This document shows positions 26,341-35,987 of a stretch of DNA of 64,000 nucleotides, in pieces. The position numbers and the translations under genes were made by a program. The stretch is from Paraburkholderia kururiensis JCM 10599 = LMG 19447. Lineage in GTDB: Bacteria > Pseudomonadota > Gammaproteobacteria > Burkholderiales > Burkholderiaceae. How positions within the stretch are numbered: the first letter of the stretch is position 1; each line of letters starts with the position of its first letter. Under the pieces are notes generated by a model. It made no database searches and was not told the DNA's origin. It saw only the letters and a program-made list of their open reading frames with translations. The stretch is taken from NCBI RefSeq assembly GCF_003986935.1, contig NZ_RJZE01000014.1, positions 62,001 through 126,000 on the forward strand, in the 5' to 3' direction.

Positions 26341-27759
26341 ATGACGCCTCGTCTCGCTCTGGAACATCTGTGGTCTCTTGCCGGATGCGATCCTGCTGCG
26401 CTCGATTCGATCCATCTGGACGGCAACGACCCGGGCTTGCCTTCGGTTTATCGCGTGGGCACGCTGGCCGCCTCCACGATCGGTGCCGCGGGGCTTGCCG
26501 CAGCGGAATGCTTCCGGCTGCGCACAGGTTGCCGCCAACGCGTGGAGGTGGACGTGCGACGCGCGCTCGTCGCATTTCGCAGCGAGCGCTATCTGCGCGT
26601 GAACGATGAGTTGCCACGCGAGCTGCGTCACCCTGTGACCGGCTTTTACGCCACGCGCGATGGCCGCTGGATTCAGCTGCACACGAACTTCCCGCACCAT
26701 CTGCACGGTGTGCTCTCGGTTCTGGGCTGCGAAAACAGCCGCGAGGCGGTGGCCGAAGCGATTCGCGGCTGGGATGGCGCCGCGCTCGATACCGCGCTGG
26801 CAGACGCCGGCCTCTGCGCGGCGCTGGTTCGCTCGCCGCGCGAATGGGCCGCGTTGCCGCAGGCGAGAGCCATCGCGGACCTGCCGCTCATCGAGATCGA
26901 ACGCATTGGCGATGCGCCGCCGCAGCCGCCGGGCCGCGGTGGCGCCGACCGGCCGCTTGCAGGCGTGCGCGTGCTGGACCTGTCGCGGATCATTGCCGGA
27001 CCGGTGGCGGGCCGCGCGCTCGCGCATCACGGAGCGGACGTGCTGCTCGTCAACGGTCCGCATCTGCCGAACATCGAACCGCTCGTGATCGACAACGGTC
27101 GCGGCAAGCGCTCGGCCACGCTCGATCTGCGCGAAGCGGCGGCGCGCGATACGTTGCTCGCACTCGCTTCGGAGGCCGACGTGTTTCTTGAGGCGTATCG
27201 CCCCGGCGCGCTCACGGCGCGGGGTTTCGGGCCGCAGGCGCTCGCGCAGCAGCGGCCCGGCATCGTGTACGTGTCGATCTGCGCTTACGGACACACCGGG
27301 CCGTGGGCCAACCGGCGCGGGTTCGACAGCCTCGTGCAATCGGCGAGCGGCATCGTGTGGACGGAAAGCGGCGCGGTGAGTTCGCATCGTGCGGGCGGCA
27401 ACCAGCCGTTCGACGCGCCCCGGCATCTGCCGTGTCAGGCTTTGGATCACGGCACCGGCTATCTTGCTGCGTTCGGCGCGATGGCCGCGCTCGCGCGGCG
27501 CGCGAAGGAGGGCGGCAGCTGGCACGTGCGCGTTTCGCTTGCGCAGACGGGGCGCTGGCTACAGTCGCTGGGGCAGATTGAAGACGGTTGGCGCACGCCC
27601 GACGTGACGTTCAGCGACGTGGCCGACTGTCTCGAAACGACGGACTCGCCGTTCGGGCGTGTGTGCGCGGCGGCGCCTGCGGAGCGGTTGTCGGAGACGC
27701 CGCCGTTCTATGCCCGCCCGCCTGTGCCTATCGGGACAGACGAACCGCGCTGGAGCTGA
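26341..27759 (+). CDS. CaiB/BaiF-family CoA transferase, circularly permuted
   Basis: A 472-aa family III CoA transferase with its parts in swapped order. Residues 36-180 resemble the usual C-terminal portion (RVGTLAAS, QRVEVDVRRAL, GRWIQLHTNFP, EWAALPQARAI). RPLAGVRVLDLSRIIAGPVAG, normally the N-terminus, starts near residue 204. The sequence then runs through YGHTGPW and RRGFDSLVQSASGI to ALDHGTGYLAAFG, where Asp369 matches the catalytic aspartate, and VSLAQTG. It would move CoA between carboxylic acids; the substrates are unknown. It is divergent from the HTH-citrate synthase fusion, which may regulate it or supply a CoA thioester. The ATG at 26341 follows a weak ribosome-binding site. Confidence 0.85.
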   Translation: MTPRLALEHLWSLAGCDPAALDSIHLDGNDPGLPSVYRVGTLAASTIGAAGLAAAECFRLRTGCRQRVEVDVRRALVAFRSERYLRVNDELPRELRHPVTGFYATRDGRWIQLHTNFPHHLHGVLSVLGCENSREAVAEAIRGWDGAALDTALADAGLCAALVRSPREWAALPQARAIADLPLIEIERIGDAPPQPPGRGGADRPLAGVRVLDLSRIIAGPVAGRALAHHGADVLLVNGPHLPNIEPLVIDNGRGKRSATLDLREAAARDTLLALASEADVFLEAYRPGALTARGFGPQALAQQRPGIVYVSICAYGHTGPWANRRGFDSLVQSASGIVWTESGAVSSHRAGGNQPFDAPRHLPCQALDHGTGYLAAFGAMAALARRAKEGGSWHVRVSLAQTGRWLQSLGQIEDGWRTPDVTFSDVADCLETTDSPFGRVCAAAPAERLSETPPFYARPPVPIGTDEPRWS

Positions 27760-27791
27760 TTCACGCTCAACTGCGACGCCGGCTTGCGAGG

Positions 27792-28538
27792 CTACTTGCG
27801 CAGCTCCGCGACGAAGTCGTAATAGTCGTTGCGGCAATACGTGTCGGTGAGTTCGATGGCGCGCTGATCCGCCGTGTAGCCCACGCGCGTGATGAGCAGC
27901 AGCGCTTCGTTCGGCGCAATGCTCATTTGCCGCGCAATCTCTTCGCTCGCGTTGACCGCGCGGAAATGCTGAAGCGCGCGCACGATCGCAAGGCCACGTT
28001 GTTCCAGGAAGCTGTACAGCGAATCGCCGATCGCCTGCGGATCGGGAATCAGCGCGGCAGGAAAGGTGGAATTCTCGACGGCCATCACGATGCCGTCCGC
28101 GAGGCGCAGCCGCTTGAGGCGCGTGACGGCAGCCGCCGGCGAGAGCCCCAACTGGATCACTTCTTCGCGGCTTGCGGGCTGAATCTCGCGTGAGAGCCAC
28201 TTCGAGCTGGGCGTGAAGCCGCGGCGCCGCAGCATCTCGCTGAAACTCGTGAGCCGCGAGAGCGGATCTTCGTAGCGCGGCGTGATGAAGCTGCCCGCGC
28301 CTTGCGTGCGGCGAATCAAGCCCTGTTCGACCAGCAGCGCAATCGCCTTGCGCGCCGTGATGCGCGACACGCCGAGCGCTTCCGAGAGCACGCGTTCCGA
28401 GGGCAGCGCCTCGCCGGCGTTCCAGCGATTCTCGTGAATCGCGTGGCCCAGTTTGCGGGCGAGCTGCAGATAGAGCGGCGTGTCGTTGTCCGGGTCCGGG
28501 CGCAGGTCGTGCCAGCGGTCTTCCGAGGGAGCGTTCAT
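27792..28538 (-). CDS. GntR-family regulator, HutC subfamily (UTRA domain)
   Basis: A 248-aa transcription factor. The winged helix at about residues 20-90 contains ALPSERVLSEALGVSRITARKA (read in parts) and GAGSFITPRY. The UTRA ligand-binding domain covers about 105-245, with RRRGFTPSSKWLSREIQPA and ENSTFPAALIPD typical of NagR/DasR-like proteins. Sugar phosphates or histidine-pathway compounds are usual ligands of the subfamily; the ligand here is unknown. The ATG at 28538 gives the normal length, though no good ribosome-binding site is seen. It is convergent with the CoA transferase gene and divergent from the aldo/keto reductase gene. Confidence 0.88.
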   Translation of the reverse strand: MNAPSEDRWHDLRPDPDNDTPLYLQLARKLGHAIHENRWNAGEALPSERVLSEALGVSRITARKAIALLVEQGLIRRTQGAGSFITPRYEDPLSRLTSFSEMLRRRGFTPSSKWLSREIQPASREEVIQLGLSPAAAVTRLKRLRLADGIVMAVENSTFPAALIPDPQAIGDSLYSFLEQRGLAIVRALQHFRAVNASEEIARQMSIAPNEALLLITRVGYTADQRAIELTDTYCRNDYYDFVAELRK

Positions 28539-28775
28539 AAGGGAGCGGGCGTGAAAGGCGATTGTCGATTTTAAGTCATCGCGTGCGGCCGTTATAGCGA
28601 GGTTTCGTGAGGCGGGCGGTGACGCGGCTCGCAAAGGGCTAAACTGGCCCGCTCCGGTTCGCGCCTCGCGTGATCTCGCGTGATGTGCACGCCGCGAGGG
28701 TGGTCTCGAGGGTAGTCCTGAAGGAACATGAGGCCCACGCGAAGCAACCGGAATCGAAGCCTTTGAGGAGCGTTC

Positions 28776-29621
28776 ATGGTCACCGAGATTGCAAGTGTCG
28801 CGCTGCCCGACGGCGAGCGCATTCCGAAGCTGGGGCAGGGCACGTGGGAGATGGGCGAGCGGCCGGCGCGCCGTGCCGACGAGATCGCGGCGCTGCGGGA
28901 AGGCATCGCGCTCGGCATGACGTTGATCGATACCGCGGAGATGTACGGCGAGGGCGCGACCGAAACGCTGCTCGCCGAGGCGCTGCACGGGCTGCGCGAC
29001 GAGGTGTTCCTGGTGAGCAAGGTGTATCCGCACAACGCGAGCCGGCGCGGCGTGCAAGCAGCCTGCGAGGCGAGCCTCAAGCGCCTGAAGACCGATCGCA
29101 TCGATCTCTATCTGCTGCACTGGCGCGGCACGGTGCCGCTCGAAGAGACCGTGGCGGGTTTCGAGGCGCTGCGCGAGGCGGGCAAGATTCGCCACTGGGG
29201 CGTGAGCAACTTCGACACCGACGATATGGAAGAGCTCTTCTCCGTTCCCGGTGGCGACGCGTGTGCGACCAATCAGATTCTCTACAACGTTGCGCGCCGC
29301 GGTCCGGAGTTCGATTTGCTGCCGTGGCTTGCCGAACGGCGCTTGCCCGCGATGGCCTACAGCCCCGTGGACCACGCACGCTTGCCGAAGCGCTCGGCGC
29401 TCGACGACATCGCGCACGCGCGCGGCGTGTCCGTGTTTCAGGTCGCGCTCGCGTGGGTGCTGCGACAACCTGGCGTGTTCGCCATTCCGAAGGCGGCGCG
29501 CGTGGAACACGTGCGCGACAATCGCCGCGCGCTGGACTTGAACCTCACGGCCGAAGAATGTGCTGCGGTGGACGCGTACTTCAGGCCGCCGCGCGGCAAG
29601 CGGTCGCTGGAAATGCTGTAA
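28776..29621 (+). CDS. Aldo/keto reductase
   Basis: A 281-aa NADPH-dependent oxidoreductase with a TIM-barrel fold. The catalytic tetrad is visible: aspartate and tyrosine in LIDTAEMYGEGATE (about residues 50-63), lysine in LVSKVYPHN (about 80) and histidine in LYLLHWRG (about 113). IPKAARVEHVRDN near residue 240 fits the cofactor-phosphate site. GAGGAGC before the ATG at 28776 is a good ribosome-binding site. It is divergent from the GntR gene with a 237-bp gap. The substrate is unknown; these enzymes reduce diverse aldehydes. Confidence 0.92.
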   Translation: MVTEIASVALPDGERIPKLGQGTWEMGERPARRADEIAALREGIALGMTLIDTAEMYGEGATETLLAEALHGLRDEVFLVSKVYPHNASRRGVQAACEASLKRLKTDRIDLYLLHWRGTVPLEETVAGFEALREAGKIRHWGVSNFDTDDMEELFSVPGGDACATNQILYNVARRGPEFDLLPWLAERRLPAMAYSPVDHARLPKRSALDDIAHARGVSVFQVALAWVLRQPGVFAIPKAARVEHVRDNRRALDLNLTAEECAAVDAYFRPPRGKRSLEML

Positions 29622-29750
29622 CGGCGGGGAAGGGAACGAAGGAGAGACGGATGCGGCGGCCTTGCGTTTCAGTGATGCGCGAGGCCGCCGCTCTATGTTG
29701 CGATTGAATGCGTCACGCGAGACTCGCGTTGCGGCGAGACACGCCGATTC

Positions 29751-30188
29751 TTACTCGCACGCGTGGTGCATGTGCACCGAGCCCAGCACCGCGACTTCGG
29801 CGGGCGTGCGCTTGAGGGCGTCGGCATCGACCTGGCGCGTGTCGGCGACGAACTCGTCCACGATGGCCGGCACCGGCGTGTTACGCAGGCAGAGCGATAC
29901 GCGTTGCGTCTCGCCGGTGGGCAACGTTCCACGTTGGCCGAGGAACAGCACGCCGTACTGATAGCCGTGAATGATGCCGCGAATGGCGCTTACGCACTGG
30001 CCGCGCGAGACGTTGTCCGATGAAGGCTGCTGACACAGCTGCGAGAGCCAGTAAGCCGAGAATGACGGGTCCACCGGTGGAGGCGCCGTGGACGCCTGGG
30101 TCTGCGCGCTGGCCGCCGACGCGAGGCCAAACGCGAATGCCGCTGCGAGCGTGAGGCGCGCGGCGCCGTGCGGGAAGTATTGCTTCAT
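29751..30188 (-). CDS. Secreted Rap1a/Tai-like protein
   Basis: A 145-aa exported protein. Signal peptide residues 1-28 end in ASAASAQ. The mature part has four cysteines (QLCQQ, GQCVSA, SLCLRN, HHACE) and the family-like stretch AIRGIIHGYQYGVLFLGQRG, matching the Rap1a/Tai fold used by immunity proteins against type VI amidase effectors. No effector or T6SS gene is nearby, so an immunity role is only a possibility. AGGAGG precedes the ATG at 30188. It lies 348 bp downstream of the polyglycine gene on the same strand. Confidence 0.78.
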   Translation of the reverse strand: MKQYFPHGAARLTLAAAFAFGLASAASAQTQASTAPPPVDPSFSAYWLSQLCQQPSSDNVSRGQCVSAIRGIIHGYQYGVLFLGQRGTLPTGETQRVSLCLRNTPVPAIVDEFVADTRQVDADALKRTPAEVAVLGSVHMHHACE

Positions 30189-30536
30189 GTTGTTGTCCTC
30201 CTGCCAGTTTGTCGAAAGGGCTTCGAATGCACTGTAGGAGACTGCGCCGCGCGATTGGTTCCCTGGGTTCGGCTGATCGCTTGCGATCGATGTGGGGCTT
30301 TCGCGCGGTTTGTTGGTCGCCGTCAAATGCCGGGCCATGCGCTTCATGTGCGTCAACTGACTCGCTCGGTACGCGACATCCGCAGAAGGGCAAACGGACC
30401 GCAGTGCGGTCCGGGCCGCGGCGGTGACGCGCCGACCGGGGGATCGGAGCGCCACCGCCGTCACCACAGAAAGGCGTGACTGGGATGTCATGCCGTTTCG
30501 GGGCAGTGTGCGGTGCGGGGGCACCGCCGCGCGGGT

Positions 30537-31397
<861 letters not shown>

Positions 31398-31754
31398 AGC
31401 TTATCTCCCTGGAGTCCCGGCGCCTCGTCACCGGAACTCTTCACTGTCTCATGCAGGGCGTGCCCGTTATCTCCAGGTTTTGCCGACCCCGTGTCGTGCC
31501 GCGCGCAGCGCTCCGCCGTCGCGCGGCTCGACCTGCATGAGACCCGCGTCTTGTGGTTCATCCGTCGCGTGCGAAGGGCATTCGCCAGTCTCTGCCACGA
31601 TGCGACTCACGGGCCGGATGTGCCTCGTGTTTAGCGATAAATGTGCCACCGGCCGCGAAGGCACGTCGCAGATGGGAGCCGCCGCGGCAGCGGCTCAGCG
31701 CCGCACGTGAATTGCGGAAAAACGTTTCGGCGGTGAAACGCGAAGCGCGCGGTC
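31398..31754. other. 357-bp gap between the polyglycine and ABC transporter genes
   Basis: No supported gene, hairpin terminator or clear promoter was recognised. It must contain the polyglycine gene promoter and the 3' end of the ABC operon transcript. Confidence 0.5.
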
Positions 31755-33983
31755 TTATCGCTCGCGCGTAACGTTTTGAAGCGCGCGCAGTTCGGCGACA
31801 GGGATGTGGCAGCGAATGCGATGACCGTCGCCGGCATCGGTGAACGGCGGGTCTTCCTGCTCGCAGAGGGCGCCGATCTTGCGCGGGCAACGCGTGTGGA
31901 ACACGCAGCCCGACGGCGGCGAGGCAGCGCTGGGCGGGTCGCCCGAGAGGCGGATGCGCTTGCCCTGGGAGCGACCGTCGAGTGCGGGCACCGACGAGAT
32001 CAGCGCTTCTGTGTAGGGATGATGCGGCCCGTCGAACACGGCCGCCGCAGGACCGACCTCGAGCAGGCGGCCCACGTAGAGCACCGCGATGCGATCGGAG
32101 AGATAGCGCACCACGTGCAGGTCGTGAGAGATGAAGACGTAGCTCACGCCGTGCTCGCGTTGAAGGTCGGCGAGCAGGTTGAGAATGGCGGCCTGCACGG
32201 AGACGTCGAGCGCCGAGGTGGGTTCGTCGCAGACCACGATGCGCGGATTGCCCGCGAACGCTTGCGCAATGGCGACACGCTGCTTGAGCCCCCCCGAAAG
32301 CTGCCGCGTGCGGGCGTCGAGATAGCGGTCCGGCAGGCGCACCGCCTCGATGAGTGCATTGAGCCGCGCCTCGCGCGCGGGACCGTGCAGCGAGCCGAGC
32401 CGCGACAGCGCGCGGCCGATCAGCCGCTTCACCGGATGCGCCCGGTTCAGTGCCGAATCGGGGTTCTGAAACACGATCTGCAGCGATTTCACCTGGTCGT
32501 CGTTGCGTGCGGTGACGCGCGGCGGCAGCGGCGCGCCGTCGAGTTCGATGACGCTGCCTTCGTCGGGCGCGATGAGGCCGAGCAGCAGCTTCGCGAGCGT
32601 CGTCTTGCCGCTGCCCGACTCGCCGACGAGCCCCAGCGTTTCGCCGGCCGCGAGATCGAGCGAGACCGCGTCCACCGCGCGCACCGTCGTGCCGCCCACG
32701 TGGAACGTCTTCGAGATGCGCTCGGCGCGCAGGATCAGCGTGTCGTCGCGTGGGCGCTCGAGCGTGCCGTCGCCGTTTGCGTTCGCCGCCGTGCCGCTTG
32801 TGTCATTCGTGCCGTTCATGCCACGCGTGCCGTCTGCTCCGTTTGCGTCCGTCACGCGCGTGGTCGCACGAGGCAGCTCGATGGCCCGCTCGTGATAGTG
32901 GCAGCGCGCCATCTGCTCGCCGTGCGGCGCGTTCACGCGCCAGGGCGGCGGGGCTTCGCGGCGGCAGCGCTCGTCGGCGAGGCGGCAGCGGTCCGCATAG
33001 ATGCAGCCGGGCGGCGCTTCGCCTGGCGAAGGCAGTTGTCCCGCAATGGTATCGAGCCGGTCGAGGTCCTTGCTGCGGCCGGAAGCGGGCAGGCAACGCA
33101 GCAGACCCACCGTGTACGGATGCCGCGGGCGTGTGAACACGTCGCGTGTGGCGCCTTCCTCGACGAGCCGGCCCGCGTAGAGCACGCCCACGCGTTCGCA
33201 CATCTGGCCGATCACCGCGAGGTTGTGGCTGATGAAGAGCACCGCCATGTCGAGTTCCGCGCGCAGTTGCGCGATGAGGTCGAGCACTTCGGCTTCCACG
33301 GTGGCGTCGAGCCCGGTGGTGGGTTCGTCGAGAATCAGCAGGGCGGGGTTCGACGCCAGCGCCATCGCGATCACGATGCGTTGCTGCATGCCGCCCGAGA
33401 GCTGGTGTGGAAAGCTCTCCATCACGCGCTCGGGCTCCGCAATGCGCACGCGGCGTAGCAGGTCCGGTGTGCGCGCGAGCGCATCGGTGCGCGAGGCGCC
33501 CGCGGCCTCGAACGCTTCGGCCACCTGGCGCGCGACCGTGAGCGACGGGTTCAGCGCGCGTGCCGGGTCCTGATACACCATCGAGATCGCATTGGCGCGC
33601 ATGACGCGCAGCCGGTCGGCATCGAGCGCGTGCACGTCTTCACCGCCAATCGAGATGCGTCCCGCCTTCACCTTGCCGTTGCGCGGCAGATAGCGCAGCG
33701 TCGCCATCGCGACCGTGGATTTGCCGCAGCCCGACTCGCCCACGAGCCCATAGGCTTCGCCGCGACGTACGCGCAGCGAGACGTCGTGCAGCACTTCGCG
33801 ATCGCGTCCGCGAATACGGTAGGTGACGGTCAGGCCAACAATGGCGAGCGCGTCGGCGCGATCGTTTTTCGCGGCGCCGAAGGTGGGGAACGGCGCGGGC
33901 GGCGGCGTGGACGGCGAGGCTTGCGCATCGTTCTGCAAGCTGCCGCGCGAGCCTGTCGGCGTGCCACTCGTCGGGCCATTCAT
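31755..33983 (-). CDS. Peptide-type ABC transporter, fused double ATPase
   Basis: A 742-aa protein combining DppD- and DppF-like ATPases. The first half has Walker A GESGCGKST (82-90), signature LSGGMQQR and Walker B LLILDEPTTGLD. The second half has GESGSGKTT (454-462), LSGGLKQR and IVVCDEPTSALD. Each half ends in the cysteine-bearing oligopeptide C-terminal motif (GCIYADRC and GCVFHTRC). A Gly/Thr/Asn-rich linker at about 372-412 joins them. It energises uptake through the two permeases encoded just upstream. Its ATG at 33983 overlaps the permease stop as ATGA, so translation is coupled. Confidence 0.93.
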   Translation of the reverse strand: MNGPTSGTPTGSRGSLQNDAQASPSTPPPAPFPTFGAAKNDRADALAIVGLTVTYRIRGRDREVLHDVSLRVRRGEAYGLVGESGCGKSTVAMATLRYLPRNGKVKAGRISIGGEDVHALDADRLRVMRANAISMVYQDPARALNPSLTVARQVAEAFEAAGASRTDALARTPDLLRRVRIAEPERVMESFPHQLSGGMQQRIVIAMALASNPALLILDEPTTGLDATVEAEVLDLIAQLRAELDMAVLFISHNLAVIGQMCERVGVLYAGRLVEEGATRDVFTRPRHPYTVGLLRCLPASGRSKDLDRLDTIAGQLPSPGEAPPGCIYADRCRLADERCRREAPPPWRVNAPHGEQMARCHYHERAIELPRATTRVTDANGADGTRGMNGTNDTSGTAANANGDGTLERPRDDTLILRAERISKTFHVGGTTVRAVDAVSLDLAAGETLGLVGESGSGKTTLAKLLLGLIAPDEGSVIELDGAPLPPRVTARNDDQVKSLQIVFQNPDSALNRAHPVKRLIGRALSRLGSLHGPAREARLNALIEAVRLPDRYLDARTRQLSGGLKQRVAIAQAFAGNPRIVVCDEPTSALDVSVQAAILNLLADLQREHGVSYVFISHDLHVVRYLSDRIAVLYVGRLLEVGPAAAVFDGPHHPYTEALISSVPALDGRSQGKRIRLSGDPPSAASPPSGCVFHTRCPRKIGALCEQEDPPFTDAGDGHRIRCHIPVAELRALQNVTRER

Positions 33984-34855
33984 CGGTCGAGCACTCCCTG
34001 CACGCCGTCCGCCATGAGGTTCACGCCGACGACGAGCGAGGCGATGGCGAGCGCGTCGAATACGACAGTCCACCAGGCACCGCCCGCCATCAACGTGTAC
34101 GACTCGGAGAGTGCGAGGCCCCAGTCGGCTGACGGAGGCTGGATGCCGAAGCCGAGGAACGACAGCGTGGCGACGGCGAAGATCGCGTAGCCGAGCCGCA
34201 CCGTGGCCTCGACGACGATGGGCGGCAGCACGTTCGGCAGAATCTCCACGAACATGATGTAGGGCGCGCGTTCGCCGCGAAGTTGCGCCGCGGCCACGTA
34301 GTCGAGGTGGCGTTCCGCGAACACGGCGGCGCGCACCGTGCGAGCCGTGATGGGCGTGAAGGTGATGCCAATCACGAGGATCACGGTGAAGTTCGACGCG
34401 CCCACCGCCGCGAGCGCGAGCAGCGCGACGATGACGAGCGGCAGCGCGAGCACGGCGTCGATCACGCGGCCAATCACGTTGTCGACCCAGCCGTCGAAGT
34501 AGCCCACCACGAGACCAAGCGCGGTGCCCGCGAGCGTGCCCGCCAGCGTGGCGAGCGGCGCGATCGTGAGGATGTCGCGCGCACCGGCGATCACGCGCGA
34601 GAACACGTCGCGGCCCAACTGGTCGGTGCCGAACCAGTGGACGCCGTCCGGTGCAGCGAGCGAGTTGAGCGGGTCTGACGCATAGGGATCGTGCGGCGCG
34701 AACCACGGTCCCGCCACGGCGCAGACGATCCACCACAGCACGATAGCGAGCCCCACCACGAACGACGGCGAACGCAGCAGCACGCGCAGACGCTCGAAAC
34801 GCGGTTCGGCCGCGGCGCGCGTTGTGGAAGACGAAGACGGCGTGAGTGTGCTCAC
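33980..34855 (-). CDS. Peptide-type ABC transporter permease (DppC-like)
   Basis: A 291-aa inner-membrane permease with about six hydrophobic spans. The N-terminal region contains HWFGTDQLGRDVFSRVIAGAR, the hallmark of the DppC/OppC family (read in parts), and the coupling helix is in YVAAAQLRGERAPYIMFVEILPN. The start is GTG at 34855, which overlaps the stop of the preceding permease as GTGA. It forms the channel with the DppB-like partner. Confidence 0.93.
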   Translation of the reverse strand: MSTLTPSSSSTTRAAAEPRFERLRVLLRSPSFVVGLAIVLWWIVCAVAGPWFAPHDPYASDPLNSLAAPDGVHWFGTDQLGRDVFSRVIAGARDILTIAPLATLAGTLAGTALGLVVGYFDGWVDNVIGRVIDAVLALPLVIVALLALAAVGASNFTVILVIGITFTPITARTVRAAVFAERHLDYVAAAQLRGERAPYIMFVEILPNVLPPIVVEATVRLGYAIFAVATLSFLGFGIQPPSADWGLALSESYTLMAGGAWWTVVFDALAIASLVVGVNLMADGVQGVLDR

Positions 34856-35871
34856 TGCGCGCTCCTCACGCGCAGGCGCGGATTGAGCAGCACGTTGAGC
34901 GCGTCGGCCACGAGATTGGCCACGGTGTAGACCACGCCGATGGTGAGCACGCCGGCTTCGAGCATCGGAAAGTCTTTTGCCTTCGCGGCGTTGTAGATGA
35001 GCGAGCCGATGCCCTGGTAGTGGAACAGCGTTTCCACCACCACGAGGCCGCCGATCATGTAGCCGAGCTGCGTGGCGGCCACGGTGATGGTGGGCAGGAG
35101 CGCGTTGCGCAGCACGTGCCGCCAGATCACCACGCGCTGCGGCAGACCTTTGAGCACGGCGGTGCGCGTGTAGTCGGCGTCGAGCGCTTCCACCGTGCCC
35201 ACGCGCGCCATGCGCGCGATGTAGCCGAAGAACACGAAGACGAGCGGCAGCACGGGCAGCACGAGGTGCCGCAACTGTTCGAGCACGCCGGCATCGGGCG
35301 GCCATGACGCTTCGATGGGCAGCCACCGCAGCCACACGCCGAAGATCAGGATCAGCGCGATCGACGAAACGAACTCGGGCACCACCGTGGCCGACAGCCC
35401 CGTAATGCTGATGACGCGGTCGAGCCAGCGCCCGGCGTGCATCGCGGCCCAGACGCCGCCTGCAATGCCGAGCGGCACGACCACGACGAAGGCGAGCAGC
35501 CCGAGCTTCGCCGAATGCGCGAGCGCGTCGCCGATGAAAGGCCCCACCGGTTCACGGTAGGCATACGAGAGGCCCATGTCGCCGCGCACGAAATGCGTGA
35601 TCCACTCGACGTACTGCGTGACAAGCGGGCGGTCCACGCCGAGTTGATGATCGAGTGCGGCCACCGCGCGCGCATCGGCGAGCGGGCCCAGAATCGCGCG
35701 TCCGATGTCGCCCGGCAGCAACTGGCCGCCCGCGAACACGATCACGGAAAGCAGCCACAACGTGATGGCCGACAGCACGAGGCGCGTCGCCAGAAAACGC
35801 GCGATGCGCGCGGCGTTGCCGCTGGCTGCGCGCCGGGCGCGAGGAGTAGGAGAGAAGACCGAGGTCGACAT
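34852..35871 (-). CDS. Peptide-type ABC transporter permease (DppB-like)
   Basis: A 339-aa inner-membrane permease with about six spans. LLPGDIGRAILG and the periplasmic region lead to the coupling segment YTRTAVLKGLPQRVVIWRHVLRNALLP (read in parts), conserved in DppB/OppB. The frame is open to 35919, but MSTSVFSP at 35871 is the better start before the first hydrophobic segment. It lies 116 bp after the substrate-binding protein gene. Confidence 0.93.
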   Translation of the reverse strand: MSTSVFSPTPRARRAASGNAARIARFLATRLVLSAITLWLLSVIVFAGGQLLPGDIGRAILGPLADARAVAALDHQLGVDRPLVTQYVEWITHFVRGDMGLSYAYREPVGPFIGDALAHSAKLGLLAFVVVVPLGIAGGVWAAMHAGRWLDRVISITGLSATVVPEFVSSIALILIFGVWLRWLPIEASWPPDAGVLEQLRHLVLPVLPLVFVFFGYIARMARVGTVEALDADYTRTAVLKGLPQRVVIWRHVLRNALLPTITVAATQLGYMIGGLVVVETLFHYQGIGSLIYNAAKAKDFPMLEAGVLTIGVVYTVANLVADALNVLLNPRLRVRSAQ

Positions 35872-35987
35872 CGAAGTTCTCGAGGCACGTTCATGCGGGC
35901 TGCGGCTCACCGCGCACAACCCGCCGCGGGCGTGTCTTCGCGACCGCGGTGGGCTGTGCGCGCCTCATGCGCTGTACGCCCGGCACT

